64,000 nucleotides of DNA from Amborella trichopoda (GCF_000471905.2 NW_006499617.1:5065464-5129463), one strand, 5' to 3'. Shown: positions 1 through 12,095, counted from the stretch's first letter. The notes: generated by a model not told the origin, from the letters alone. A program made the numbers and translations.

Positions 1-19
1 TTACGTTTACTTACTTACG

Positions 20-53
<34 letters not shown>

Positions 54-64
54 CTTACTACTTC

Positions 65-142
<78 letters not shown>
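1..142. repeat. (TTAC)n then (CT)n microsatellites
   Basis: Positions 1-60 are near-perfect TTAC tetranucleotides. Positions 66-142 are an uninterrupted CT run. These are simple sequence repeats without coding content. Confidence 0.95.
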
Positions 143-149
<7 letters not shown>

Positions 150-1029
150 GGAGATTAAATTTGTTGAGGTAATATATTGATTTATACTACTTCATTTTAT
201 TGGCACAATGAGTTGCTTGTGTGCTTTTTTGTTTATTTTTTTTCTTTTTTACATATTATATTTTTAACTTTTTCAACATTATTATTTTTTTCTTTTTTGA
301 AACAAATTGGACACATTATTTTAGCAATTTCATGTTAGTGAATGACTCAATGATCATTTACTGTGAGCTTTTGAGCAATCTCATGTCAGAAAAAAATATT
401 CATATAGAAAAAATTGCAAGTTTTTTCCTCCTTAATTGAGAAATATTAACGTCTTATTTTATTTTTTGGGACTGTTTGGATGTTTATTAGAAGGGAAAAG
501 TGGAAACCTTTTCAACTGAAAGCTCCTTAGTGGTTTTTATAGGCGATTTTTAGTGTTGTCAATGGTAGTTTATTTGGCACCCTTACTCTCTTATTTCAGG
601 CACCTTGTCCAAAGAAAACCACCTTACGTTTGCTGATCTCTTTGCATATAGTGACCACCACCTAGGTGTGTCTCAGAAGATCATAGAGATCCTCTTATTC
701 ACTCGTTTCCTCTTAAAATTCATAGGCCCTCCATTAGAACCCGTTTGCAACCCTTCTTCATGCATTAGAGAATGCATTACGAAATCCACAATAATTATGC
801 GAAAGTGTAGAGAAAATTAAACTACAATGGCAGAAGAGTGCAGCAGAAATTGAGCACTCCGCAACTCAATTCCCCTTTTTTCTCACCAATTACTTTCTCT
901 CTACACCTTTTCTCTGTTACTTCAACGATTAATGCAGATATGAGAGTAAATGCATCAGGCCTTTTTGTTTGAAGCTATTTTTCAACACTTATATACTCGA
1001 TGCGAATAAGGAGAAAGCAGTTCGTGACC
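143..1029. other. AT-rich stretch, no gene recognised
   Basis: Poly-T blocks and AT-rich sequence. A 71-codon frame at 605-820 has no recognisable motif and opens with a TTG-type start. I see no splice context, promoter or repeat boundary that I can defend. Confidence 0.5.
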
Positions 1030-2480
1030 TAGGTTCGCAGGTACCAAAATGCCTAATGATTATGGAAGTCGTAGGACAATAAGCCCTGATTCTGAAATGA
1101 AAATTTTAAAAGTCTCAGAATGGCCCAAGAAGGTTCAAGATCGTGCCTAAGAGTCTCCTAAGAATACCTGTCAAGTTTCGTTGCGTTCCGACAGGTTTAA
1201 GGCGGTATAGATGTAGAAACAGTTTCGGAAAATCGGCCTCTAGCGCCTCGGAAATGAACCTTATAACTACAAACCTATCATCGGAGCATCAAATGACCGT
1301 GAGACCACCACCATTAGATCTAGAACTTTTGAAAACCCTTAGGAACCAAATTTTGACTTGATCGGATGTTTTTGGACTAAATTATAGCCAAATTACTCAA
1401 AATAGGTAGGTCACACGCTATTACCGTACACCCTCAGTGAACCCGTTTCCCTTAATGGAAACTGTGTTTTTAGGTTTCGATTTGAACTTTGAAAGGCCAT
1501 ATCTCTCTTGTCCTAGGTCGGATCAACCACAAATTTTGGAAACATGTTCGTCTCGTCGACCCGAGTATTTTGATATGTGGCACGACCCATGTCGTGGCCC
1601 GAGCCAGGAGAAAAACTGGAGAGAAGATTACCATTCGAGGCAAGGTTGTAGATTTTCCAGCAGGTGCACACCTTGATCGAGTGGCCACATCACGACGCTT
1701 GCGTGTCGGATCAGCCTCAAACTAGATCCATTACGAGCACGAGGTCAGAGGCTTTGTACGAGCCGAACCTCACGCATGATGGACGGTCAGCTTCACCGCA
1801 CAATGGAGTCAAAGATGCTGCAATTTCTGGCCACCGGAAACCAAACTCTAGCCAAAATACCAAATTTTGAAAATGGTCGTTTGGACACCAAATCAAGCCA
1901 CGTTCATCTCCAAACGCTCATGACGGCATGCTTGTTAAAATACAATGAAGAAATCATGGAAAAACACTAAGAAACGGGGCGTGATCTTGAATCAAAGATC
2001 ACACGTTTCTCATGATTTTCACGTTTCGTGATTGTGGCCCAAAAGTCCAATCCATGGCGAAAAATGGGTATCAAAACAACCGTTTTCCCAAGCTGATCAA
2101 GAAAGTAATAATCTTTTGGCCGGATGAAGATCGGAAGGACCTCGAACAGATCCCGGAAGATCGTCAAGGTTGCATGGCCATGAAAGGGACTAAATTGAAA
2201 TTTCAGAATTTGTGGGTGAGGGGCAAAATCATCATTTTGCCCCCAATTTCTTTATTTTCTTTAAATCATTTAATTCCTATTGTTCCATAGTTAGGTTAAC
2301 AATTGGGCATCCACCAATGTTTGGACCTAAAATCTATATAAGCACGTGATACTTACATGTAGAGGACCCCTTCTTCATCAATTAAAAGTTGGCTTTTTAC
2401 TTGAGTTTTGGGTCACGGGTTGGAGAGAGAGAGAGGAGAGGGAAGATTTGAGTAGGTACCCTTAGGCATTAAAGGTAAAT
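1030..2480 (+). repeat. LTR-like non-coding retroelement DNA
   Basis: About 1.4 kb of moderately GC-rich sequence without long frames. It is followed by a TATA box and a very long pyrimidine-rich leader. This is the composition of the U3 part of a large plant LTR. I found no second copy in the window and no TG/CA ends with a target duplication. The LTR reading is therefore an inference and the boundaries are approximate. Confidence 0.35.
2335..2341 (+). promoter_or_regulatory. TATA-box candidate
   Basis: TATATAA inside CTATATAAGCACGTGA, with a CACGTG core beginning a few bases downstream and a CT-rich leader after it. This would fit the U3/R junction of a retroelement LTR. It is the only strong TATA-like site just upstream of the CT-rich leader. 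Confidence 0.35.
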
Positions 2481-2815
2481 TTCTCTCTCCTCTCATCTTT
2501 CTCTCTCCTCTTCTCTTTCTCTCTCCTATTTTCTTTCTCTCTCTTCTTTCTCTCCTCTTCTTCTTCCCATTCTCTCTCTTCTTTCTCTCTTCTCTTCTTC
2601 TTTCTTTTCTCTCTCTTCTTTCTCTCTCCTCTTCTTCTTTCTTTTCTCTCTCTGCTTCTTTTCTTTTTCTCTCTTCTTCTTTCCTTTTTCTCTCTTCTTC
2701 TTTCCTTTCTCTCTCTGCTTCTTTCCTTTCTCTCTCTTCTTCTTTACTTTCTCTCTCTTCTTTCCTTTCTCTCTACTCACTTCTTTCTCTTTCTTCTCCT
2801 CTTTCTCTCTTTTGC
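2480..2815. repeat. Long pyrimidine tract (TTCTCTCT)n-like
   Basis: Roughly 335 bp made almost only of C and T on the plus strand, with repeated TCTCTCTTCTTTCTTT-like words. The minus strand reads as an open Lys/Arg/Glu frame (2,526-2,888). That frame is a consequence of the base composition and not a gene. Confidence 0.85.
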
Positions 2816-2834
2816 TTGCTTGATCGGATGGCAG

Positions 2835-3260
2835 GCTGAGCCTTTTCCTATGTGGCAAGCTAAGCCGCCGTGCCAGTCTTGCCGCCATGCCAGACTAGCC
2901 GCCGTGCTAATCTTGCCGCCGTGCCAAACTAGCCGCCGTGCCAGTCTTGCCTCCATGCCAGTCTTGCCGGCATGCAGTCTAGCCGCTGTGTCTGTCTAGC
3001 CACTGTGTCGGTCTTGCCGCTGTGCCAGACTAGCCGTCGTGCTAATCTCGCCGCCGTGCCAGTCTCGCCGCCGTGTCAGTCTTGCTGCCTTGCCAGTCTT
3101 GCTGCCGTGCCAGTCTTGCCGCCGTGCCAGACTAGCCGTCGTGCCAGTCTTGCCACCATGTCTTGCTACCATGCAATCGAGCCACCGTGTTGGTCTAGCC
3201 ATGCCCGTCTAGCTGCTGCGTCAGGCTAACCATCGTGCCAGTTTCTCTGTCGTGCCAGTC
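2835..3260. repeat. Short GC-rich tandem repeat, about 16-bp unit
   Basis: About 25 degenerate copies of a unit like CTTGCCGCCGTGCCAGT alternating with AGCCGCCGTGCCAGACT. GC content is far above the surroundings. Frames on both strands (2,972-3,229 plus; 2,996-3,202 minus) only reflect the repeat. Confidence 0.85.
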
Positions 3261-3280
3261 TAGCCGCCATGCCAAACTTG

Positions 3281-3787
3281 TCCTCTCTTCTCTCTCTCTG
3301 TCTGGCACGGTGGGGTTCACCGCCGTGCACGACATTTCTCTCTCTTCTCTCTCTCTGCCTGGCACAACGAGGTACACCATAGTGCATGACATTTCTCTAT
3401 CTTCTCTCTCTTTGTCTGGCATAGCGGGGTACATCGCTGTGCACGAATTTTCTCTGTTCTCTCTCTTTGTCTGGCACGGCGGGGTACACCGACGTGCACG
3501 ACATTTCTCCTTCTTCTCTCTCTCTGTCTGGCATGGTGGGGTACACTGTCGTGTACAAAATTTCTCTCTCTTCTCTCTCTGTCTGGTACGACGGGGTACA
3601 CCACTATGCACGACATTTCCCTTTTCTCTCTCTCTGCTTGGCACGGCGGGGTACACTGCCATGCACGACATTTCTCTCTTTTCTCTCTCTCTGTCTGATA
3701 CGACGAGGTGCACCGCCGTCCACAACATTTCTCTCTTCTCTCTCTCTCTCTTTGGCACGGCAGGGTACACCGCTGTGCATGACATTT
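3281..3787. repeat. 57-bp minisatellite, nine copies
   Basis: Nine adjacent copies of a 54-57 bp unit. Each has a CT-rich stretch, then TGTCTGGCACGGCGGGGTAC, then a segment ending GTGCACGACATTT. Because the unit is close to 19 codons, long frames stay open on both strands (3,235-3,876 plus; 3,195-3,785, 3,317-3,910 and 3,604-3,813 minus). Nothing else supports translation: no splice sites, no homologous domain, and several frames are open at once. Confidence 0.9.
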
Positions 3788-3867
3788 CTCTCTTCCCTCC
3801 TCCTCACTTTCACCCTCTTCTCTTTCTTTTCTCTTCTTCCCTCCTTTTCGTCTCTTCTCCCTTTTGG

Positions 3868-4290
3868 AAGGTTTAGCGAGAGCCAAGCTAACCTTCACCC
3901 TCTTTCTCATTCCTTTTCTTCTTCATCTTCCTGAAGAGCTAGATGAAAGCCAAACTAGTCTTCGTTTCCCTATTTCCACTCTACAAAAATATTTTCTTCC
4001 TTTGACTTTGAAGAGCTAGTTGAAAACCAAACTAGCCTTCGTCTCCAAAAATACATTTTATCTCTGAAGGATTTGGATGAAAAACAAACCAGCATTTGTC
4101 CCACTTTTCTCTTTCTTGAAGTGCTGGGTGAAAGCTAAACCAGCCTTTGTCTCTCTTTTCTCTTTCTTTTAAAATATTTTTCTTTGAAGAGCTGGGTGAA
4201 AGCCAAACCGGCCTTCGTCTCTCTTCTCTCTATACTTTTTATTCTCTCTCTTTGAAGTACTGGATGAAAGCAAAACCAAACTTCGTCTCA
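3868..4290. repeat. Degenerate repeat of about 75 bp, six to seven copies
   Basis: Repeated blocks of the form TTGAAGAGCTGGGTGAAAG, then CCAAACTAGCCTTCGTCTC, separated by CT-rich spacers of variable length. It directly follows the 57-bp array and a short CT-rich gap. Together the three arrays look like one LTR leader expanded several times. Confidence 0.75.
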
Positions 4291-5054
4291 TTTTTCTCTC
4301 TTTATCCCTTTCTCTTTCTTTTTCTTCTATCTAAAAGTCTCTTCTCTATAATGTCTTTTCTCCATATAACCCCTTTTCCCTTTCTCTTTAGTGTAAAATA
4401 TGCACTAATAGTCTCTCGTCAAGGAGACGCCGTGAGGTTGTCGAATTGACACGGACTCCATTATGTTATTTTCTTCCATTATCCTTGAGTACACACGCAC
4501 GTGTGTGCTCACCCTATGACAAGGTGGGTTCCTCTATACCCACTTGTCAGTACTTTTAATATGTGTGTGTGTTTGTAGGAAAGAATAAACAAATCAAAGG
4601 AGGCAATTCCGAATCGGCCTCAGGCCAAGGGGCATTCCACGTGATCTAAGAGGGCATCCACGTGAGAAGCCTGAGTGTGTCATGGACCCACGTGAGGTAA
4701 GTCTTGCCTCACAACCAAATTCCTTTCTCATCAGTTGATATTCTTGCCCGTATCTTCTTTACACAGTTCTCGAGATAGTGATCTTAGGTCCAGGGTCCAT
4801 CTCGAACATGAAACCACACTACCAGGTCATCCCGACCTAGCGGGTGAGATTGAGGCACCTAACTACTTTTCCCTCTCTACTAAAGCCCAACTGCTCCTCT
4901 CTCTTTCTCTGTAGCTAATGGGTAGTGTGCCGGTCATCCCCTTGTCTTCGTGTGCAATCACAGCCATTGTTATGCTTGAATGGTGGATGTTGCGTCAAGC
5001 TTACCTCTACAGCTATGGATTCATTTATATGCCAACCCCAACATTATTAGAATA
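4291..5054. other. Non-coding stretch with CCACGTGA cluster
   Basis: No gene seen. Three copies of CCACGTGA lie at 4,637-4,644, 4,658-4,665 and 4,688-4,695. CACGTG is the G-box core bound by plant bZIP and bHLH factors. I cannot tell whether the cluster is functional here. Confidence 0.4.
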
Positions 5055-5441
5055 GGAAAAAGTTTATATAAGGTTGTAAGTAGAATTAAAGATGAACTTC
5101 AAAAATTCATTAGAAAAAGTTGTTTTAATATTGAAAATCCCTCTATTTGATCATCTCGACATCAAGATGGATGAATATGAAAAACAAGATTGATTTTGAG
5201 TACTAGAAATAGTGGATCTTGCAACACATTATTTAGACCGTTCATTTTCAAGATTTTCATATGTTTATAGATCTACTTGATTTTTCCCGTTTTTGGAATT
5301 TAAAATTTTATAAATAGATATGAAAAGAGATTTTCAAATGGCCCTTAGAATTTTTTCAAACAAAATTAGATATTATGAGAAAATTTGGGGGTGCACCTTA
5401 ATTTGATTGTTTAAGGTTGCAACCTTATAGAAACCACACCC
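5055..5441. mobile_element. Mutator-like MITE, 387 bp
   Basis: Imperfect terminal inverted repeats: the left end reads GGAAAAAGTTTATATAAGG and the reverse complement of the right end reads GGGTGTGGTTTCTATAAGG. The interior matches the MITEs at 19,260-20,048, including the words CATCTCGACATCAAGATG and TTTTCAAGATTTTCA. There is no coding capacity. A 9-bp target duplication is not evident at this copy. Confidence 0.65.
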
Positions 5442-6569
5442 ACTATGGATAGAAAATGCGATTTGGGTCTTGAGAATACCGAAGAACAACTTGTGCCATT
5501 GCTTCCACCCAAAGAGAGCTTTTTCTTTTGCAGTTATTTTATCTTGGTTATCTTCCTAAGATACCACTGGGCTATTTTATTGATTAGCCGCTGCAAACAT
5601 GAAAACGGCATGCAACAAAAACCTTAAAAAAAAAAAAATCTAATAAGAGCCCAAAAATTTAATAAAACAAAGGCTGTTATGTTGGTTTCCTATTGATTTA
5701 CCACTGCAAACATGGAAATGACAAGCAACAAAAACATGTAAAATACTATCCAATAAAAACACAAAATTAATGCAACAAAACAATAAAGTTTGAGGATCTG
5801 CTGACGCCAAGCTATTGAAGCTCCAACATCCCCCATTCCCTTAGATGCTTCTCTTATGAGCAAAAAACCAAGAAATATTCTTGGCCTCTAATTTTTAACC
5901 AAATTGCTGAAGGCAACAATGGGGCACTAATGATCCATAACACACCAACGAAACATGCTACTTGATTTGCAAAAGTTGTAGAAATTAACTTCAAATTAGG
6001 ACAGCATGAAAGGGAGAGAGAAGGTGAGGAAGAGCGAGAGAGATAGAGAGACTAGAGAGATTGGACCTGCGTGAGGAGAGAATTTTGATGACAGAGACGG
6101 AGAGAGTCCTACGTGTGGAGGGGAGACCTTGTTGATAAGAGAGAAAGAGAGACTCGCAGGAGGGTAAAGATTTAAAAACAAACGCGACTAAAGAAAAAAT
6201 GATTTGAGTCTCACTTGAATTTTTTTGACACGTTGTTTTGAGGGCAAAGTGATATCATTTTTAATGAACTAGAAATCTTTATGAGGTTATCCTTTCAAAT
6301 GGTTCTTACCTTACCTTCAATCTTAATCATTTTTTCTTGGCATCTAATAATATTGCAATTTTTGGTACATCTTGGTACTTAGTCTTTCTAAGTCTTGTCT
6401 TCTTCACTCTCTATATTTGAGTCTTTTTATCTCCAAGGAAAACCTCTAAATTTTGTGGGTCCACTAACATATATACCACACAAGGTTTGATAGAAAAGTC
6501 TATTGCTGGACTATTAATCTTTAGGAAAATATTTGATGAATCTAGTAACGCCCTCAACTATACAAAGAA
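5442..6569. other. No gene recognised; purine-rich patch
   Basis: AT-rich sequence with a GA-rich patch around 6,005-6,165. The patch creates a spurious minus-strand frame (5,996-6,181) of Ser/Leu-rich sequence. Nothing else stands out. Confidence 0.5.
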
Positions 6570-6808
6570 TTTTGTATCTTGCAACACATTATCTAGACAG
6601 TGTGTTTTTAATATTTTCATAGGTTTATAGATCTACTTGATTTTAACTATTTTTGGAGTTTAAAATTTTATAATTGAATATGAAAATACATTTTAGATAA
6701 TCTTAAAAAGAAAATTAGTCCAAAATTCCATATTATGATAAAATTTAGAGGTGCGCCTTAATTGGATTGTTTAAGGTTACAACCTTATAGAAAGTAGAAA
6801 CCACACCC
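6570..6808. mobile_element. Truncated Mutator-like MITE
   Basis: Matches the right two thirds of the MITE at 5,055-5,441, starting at TTGTATCTTGCAACACATTA and ending in AAGGTTACAACCTTATAG...CCACACCC. The left TIR is missing. Confidence 0.6.
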
Positions 6809-7154
6809 TATACAAAATTAAGCCTTTTTTTTTGGGAATTACTATAAGTAAATGCCCATTAGAGGTATGAAGCATCGACTACAAGGAAATGAACAAATAA
6901 ATAGATATGGAGTTAATGTCCAAGTTTCTTGGGTCGCAATCCCAGATTTCATAAATCGACAACCTTATACTTTTGGGATCGGGATCCACTTTCCTCATGA
7001 GCGAGTTCCATAGATTATAGGATCAGGGTCACAAACTTTTTCGGATCTAGTTCCAAGAACGTCGGGATCGAGATCTTAAAATTATGGGATCAGGGATCTA
7101 ATTTGATCAGGAACCACATCTACAATGTTACGAAACGCATTCCGTGAGAAATTA

Positions 7155-7331
7155 GGAGCGAGATCCATGAAGAAGAGGGAGCGAACTCCGTTATGAATGG
7201 GATCGAGATCCGTGTATCAGCATGAGCGAGCTCCGGTGTGAATTAAAGCGAGATCTATGAAGAAGAAGTGAGCTCTATTGTGAATGGGCACGAGATCCCT
7301 GAAGTAGACGGAGCGAGCTTCGTTGTGAATA
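7155..7331. repeat. 44-bp tandem repeat, four copies
   Basis: Four consecutive diverged units built on GAGCGAGATCCATGAAGAAG followed by GAGCGAGCTCCGTTGTGAAT. The region 6,895-7,155 upstream has looser GGGATCGAGATC words of the same type. A 70-codon frame (7,268-7,480) overlaps the array and has no recognisable domain. Confidence 0.7.
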
Positions 7332-7593
7332 GAATCGAGAATCCTAAAAATTGGAGCGCGATCCCGAAAAGATGGGAACATGTTCCAAGCGAGATCTCGT
7401 CACCGGAACGCCAAAGAGAGATTCCAGTGTGGGAGCGCTACACTAGGGTGGTGGCGTTCCCGATAATTATGATAAGATAAAAAAACAATTCAGCCTTAGT
7501 AACACAAGCATGTATTTCAAAAGCATTCACTGCTAATACACCAAAGCACGTTTATATTGAGAGCAAGAGTCCACCCTAAAATTGTTGAGCTTA

Positions 7594-9682
7594 TGTGGCA
7601 TTTAAAGGCCTTATGAGTGATTGTGAGGAGACATTTGATATAGTGAATCATGAATTCAGTGAAAGTGTGGTCTCTCGTGTACCATACTATGCGAACGATG
7701 TTTACAGATACCGGACTGTGCTTGACGGTCTAGGCCAGTCGGCCGAAAAAACTCATGTTACCTGGGTATAGTGAATAAACCGAGAAGGGTTCTATGGGTT
7801 ACCCCTTGATGAGGTCGGAGTATATGCCCAGATGAGTGAGCCGATGGTCTGTGTGACCCTTGTGTGTGATGTTGGCCTGCGGAGACAGGGGCTAAAGCCT
7901 CATCCATGTACCATAATAGGGCATGCATATTGACAAACCGTTCGGGAAAGCAAGCAAGCTACCTTTTAGGGTGAAGCGTATGCTTGTGCGAGAGATACCC
8001 CTATGCGTCATAGAGCTATGGCCGCATCACGTCTAGATGACCTTGACTCGTCTCTAGGGGAGAACCTGAAATCTATAGACTGGGATGGTGATCCCTTAGC
8101 TCATCAACTAGACTTTGATAACCCGCTAATGAGCCCTTGCTTAGACTGTGGGTCATGGGCAACGCTGGGTCGGCATGATAAAGCAAGTGTGGTCTGTAGT
8201 CTATAGTTGAAGGTAGAGTGTCACATTATTGATTTCGTTCCTTGACCATGTAGATCATTTTATCATCAAATTAATTTAATTATGTCTCTTTTATGGTAGA
8301 TATTATTTTAGAATTATTATTTAAATTTTTATAAACCCATGGATATTTTATTTATAATATTTGGATTTATAAAATTAAAGATATTGATTTTTAATGATTT
8401 AAATATTTAAATAATATTATAAAATTTATTTTATTATTTTAATATATATAAAATTTTATGGATGCCCATTGTGCATGTGGGCTCACCATATTCTAGAAGG
8501 TGAGCCCCATGATCCCTATCTTGGGTGGCACGCTACCTTTTGAGGGGAGGCGTATCCCAAGGGTGGCACCTCGAGATTTGTTGATATATTTTATCTCAAA
8601 TTGGTATGAGTTGATAAAGTGTTTTATCCTTAAGAGATTTGAGTAAATCTTTTAGTGGGCCTATAAAGCTTATAAATATATATTTTGGATAGAACACAAT
8701 ATTTTTTTGATTAATTTTTATTTGATGAGAAAATGGTCAAAGGAAAGGGGGATAATGGTTCAGCACATTCCGTAATATTGATGACCCATCTATAGAATGA
8801 ATGACTCAGATCTCTCACCCCACAAGTCACCCTGATAGACTGTAAAATTCAATCTTATGAGGCAAGCTATGAAAACTCTACACCAAATATTATAGGATCA
8901 TATCTCTCTCCTCTCTATCTCACACCACTCTCTCTCCTCATCTTTAATAAAAAAGGGCGGGGAGAGGGGGGGGGGGGGACATCCCCCATTCTCTTCCTCT
9001 CCCTCATCTTTAATCAAAAGGGGGGCACGTTCCACATTCACTCTCTCCCTCTCATGTTTATCTTCTAAAAAAGGGACACGCCCCATCTCCTCTATTCTCT
9101 CCCTTCTTCAACCTCTTATAAATAGGGGTGGCACGTCTCTCTTCACAATTAGAGAAAAAAAATTCTCATCTCTCCCAATTTTATTAAAAAACCTAAGGCT
9201 CAAGAAAAATAACGAAGGGACAATTTTTTGTCTCAGTATTTTGTGGGATTGATCCCAAGAATCTAGTATGAGCATAAGGGTTCTACTGAAGTGCTTGGTC
9301 GAAAATAGCTTTTTCAATTGAGATTGAACGAGGACCATCGATTTCGTGCTATCAGATGTTGGTGACTCGATGTGGGGTGTAATAAGCTCGATTGAGTTAG
9401 TCTCCGGCATTCTTTTTTTGTTTCTTGCATATTTAATTATATAGTCTTTATAGTCTCAAGAACAAGATTTGTGGTAATTTTCTTTGATTGAAGAAAATTG
9501 GCTTAATAGAATCAAAGTCTTTAAAATATTGGATTTGTAAGGTTATATTTTCTTTAAAGCAAGAATTATTGTAATAAGGCTACTTGTTTGTGATCTTTGC
9601 CAAAAGAAAAGAAAACAATGGAAAAGTGGTGAAAAATAAAATAAAAAACCTTCCCGGCCAGATCACATTGGCCTTTCTTTCA
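7594..9682 (+). repeat. 5' LTR of the Copia element
   Basis: It begins TGTGGCATTTAAAGGCC and ends GGCCTTTCTTTCA. It matches 12,497-14,561 over its whole length, including the word GGTCTAGGCCAGTC, the AT-rich middle and the GGGGGCACGT repeats near 8,960-9,090. A 100-codon antisense frame (9,108-9,410) has an equal-length counterpart in the other LTR. Confidence 0.88.
9117..9125 (+). promoter_or_regulatory. LTR TATA box
   Basis: TATAAATAG, about 565 bp before the LTR end, is the likely core promoter that starts the element's RNA. In the 3' LTR the same place (14,006-14,015) reads TAATAAATAG, so the site has drifted there. Confidence 0.6.
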
Positions 9683-9683
9683 T

Positions 9684-9699
9684 TGGTATCAGAGCCAGG
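9684..9699 (+). other. Primer-binding site (initiator tRNA-Met type)
   Basis: TGGTATCAGAGCCAGG starts two bases after the 5' LTR. It is the usual plant Copia sequence complementary to the 3' end of initiator tRNA-Met, used to prime minus-strand DNA synthesis. Confidence 0.9.
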
Positions 9700-10079
9700 T
9701 TGATATTGATGCCACTAGATTCTTTTCTCTTTATTTAGTCGAGATCAAGCTTGGGAATGAGATATGAGAAAGCTAATATTCTTTGTGATCGATTAATATA
9801 ACCCGATTAAGAATTATTGAAATGTTCTATACACCAAAAAAGACACTCTGCAGAATTGGTATTCTGTGTTATTTTGGAGCAGTTATATGAAGAAGATAAT
9901 GATGTATTTTTCTATTGCATACTTCAGTGTTTTGTGTGTCTTTGATATTAGGATTTATTTGCAAAATTTCAGTGGGAAAACCTAAGGGAATTGAGAGTTA
10001 TGGACTCATGAATGAATGGTGTCAGTTTTGACCCTGCAAAATCTAGGAACTGTCTATTGAGTTCTGTGATTTTTCTCAT

Positions 10080-11000
10080 CAATCATCTGATTTTATTTCT
10101 AGATGAAACTAGATTGTGACTCATAAAATTGAGTATGTGACTCATAAAATTGAGTCTACTTTCAAACAAAAAAGGTTTCATCAAGATATTCATTGTGATT
10201 TGAAAGATATGATCAATTTATTGAAGGGTGCGCAAGTGCTGTTTTCTGCAACTAAAACTATTTCAACGATTTGGAAGCCATGATTTTATTTCTATTCTTA
10301 ACATAATGTTTTATGGACCATACCTAGTTTCTAGACTTCCATTTTGAGTCTAATTTCTAATGAAAAATATTTGAGAGAGAAATATCTTGGGAATATTAGA
10401 ATAAAAATTTTGGATTGAAGAGAGGTCATCCTGAATTTTCTGCAATTAGGGGTGCACTTCATTGAGACTTATATATATATAATTATAAAGCCTACATAAT
10501 AGAGTGATATGAGGCTTGCAGTAATAAATGTGCTACCATTATGTGTGTACTTTTAAACAAAATTACTTTGAAAGGAAAACTCTTCAAAGGTAGAGAGAAA
10601 ATACAATTTTACTAGACATTGTTCATCTTAGAATTCTGCAGTATGAGTTATTTTGGGATGTGTATGTCATTCTGAAAGAAGTTATTATTTGGGATTCACA
10701 CCGTGATGTTATGATTTGGTTTTGAGTCTAGTTTTCAAAACAAGATATTTAAGGAAGAAATTCTTTGAGGCTTGATAGAAACAATTTTTTTTTAGATATG
10801 CTTAATCTAATTTTATGCTGAGAAAATTACATTGTGACGTAAAAAGTCACTAAAAGGTAGACTCACTAAATGGTGTGACTTAGGGATAAATTAGTTTATA
10901 TTTTTGAGTCTATTTCAAAACTCAAAAGGATTCGGAGAGAAAATCTTTATGAGTTGAGAGATATCATATTTTTATCATGCAATTCTCATGTTATATTCTG
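10080..11000. repeat. Degenerate internal repeats in the Copia interior
   Basis: Several loosely related blocks recur about every 150-250 bp. Each has TTTTGAGTCTA, a CAAAA-rich spacer, AGAGAGAAAATCTT-like words and GAGGCTTGAGAGA-like ends. No long frame is present. They resemble a repeatedly duplicated non-coding segment that replaced the gag-pol part. Confidence 0.45.
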
Positions 11001-11739
11001 TATAAATTAAAAGATGTGGCATGTTAAGGTACATCTTTGGATTCCCAGTAATAGAGAGTTTTTTAGGGTTCATTAAAATGAGTTTTATAGTGTGCCGCAT
11101 GTATGGTTTATTATAAATAAACTTCAAAGATAGCTAATACATAGTTGGCCAGGTACGATACTCTACATGAAGAATGTTCAATATGGGAATAGTAGAAAGA
11201 AGAAGAAACACAATACCTATAAAAGCTTCTTGGTTTCTTCGAAATGAAGGGATACATAGAAATGCTTGGAGGTAGTAAAGAAAAGCTAAAGATCAGTGGG
11301 AGAATTAAATTTGTGATATTTGAAATGATAGGATGAAGAAAACATTTTTCTTCTCAATATGATATAAGGAAGAGACCACGTGCCGAAGAGATGGACACAT
11401 CGTGACATACGAAATCGAAGACCAATATATTCTTTATCAATTATGTGATCTTCCAACATTGCCAAATGATTGTAAAAGCAATGAATTAAGAAAGCTCAGG
11501 TACCACACTATATGGTTTTGAGATAACTTGATTTGTATGGATTTATTACCAAGATGACTAGTGTGGTTGAACCTTTGTGATTTATAAAAGTTTTGCATAT
11601 TGTGAAATCAATGGGCATTGAATTATTTATTGCATGAGACTTGCTATGCTACCTCATGATATATGCATAAGAATGTTGAGATTGTATATATTGTATGTGT
11701 AATAATTGTGTGGGAGCTGTTATAGTCCCACGTTTTTTT

Positions 11740-12095
11740 TAGCTACTTGGATATTCAGATATACATATGTAAGCTATCTCAAAGATCCAGATGATGTGAA
11801 GTCTACATCTGGATACGTGTTCATACTTGGAGGGAGTATAGCTTCTTGAAAATCAAAAAAACAGGATGCGGTGACATTGTCCATCCTGAAGTTAGAATAC
11901 ATGGCATGCTATTTGGTGGCCAAGGAGGTCGTATGAATTAAGAAATTTATTAATCAACTTGATTTTCAACCTGTGCGTTGTGAGGCAGTAAGGAATTTCT
12001 GCGACAACAAGGTAGCAATTTACGTGTAAAAGGGAGCCACGATTCTATAATAACTCAAAGCATATAAAACTAAATATTCTGGTGGGAGGACCTAC
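11740..12095 (+). pseudogene. Copia RNase H remnant
   Basis: One frame, broken by stops, reads the Copia RNase H core: DDVKSTSGYVFILGGSIASW, then the QDAVTLSILKLEYMA block, then the VRCEAVRNFCDNK block. The first two blocks match the family motifs KSTSGYVF and EAEYMA. The stops and the absence of upstream RT show that it is dead. It fixes the element's class (Ty1-Copia) and its plus-strand orientation. Confidence 0.8.

Noticed and set aside
605..820. 71-codon frame as a small gene
   Set aside because: No ATG at the start, no domain, and no neighbouring exon with splice sites that I could trust.
3281..3787. CRISPR-like regular repeats
   Set aside because: The units are contiguous and diverged, without unique spacers, in a plant nuclear context; it is a minisatellite.
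3195..3934. Five long frames on both strands over the 57-bp array
   Set aside because: Open frames follow from a repeat unit close to a multiple of three; there is no domain, splice site or unique coding strand.
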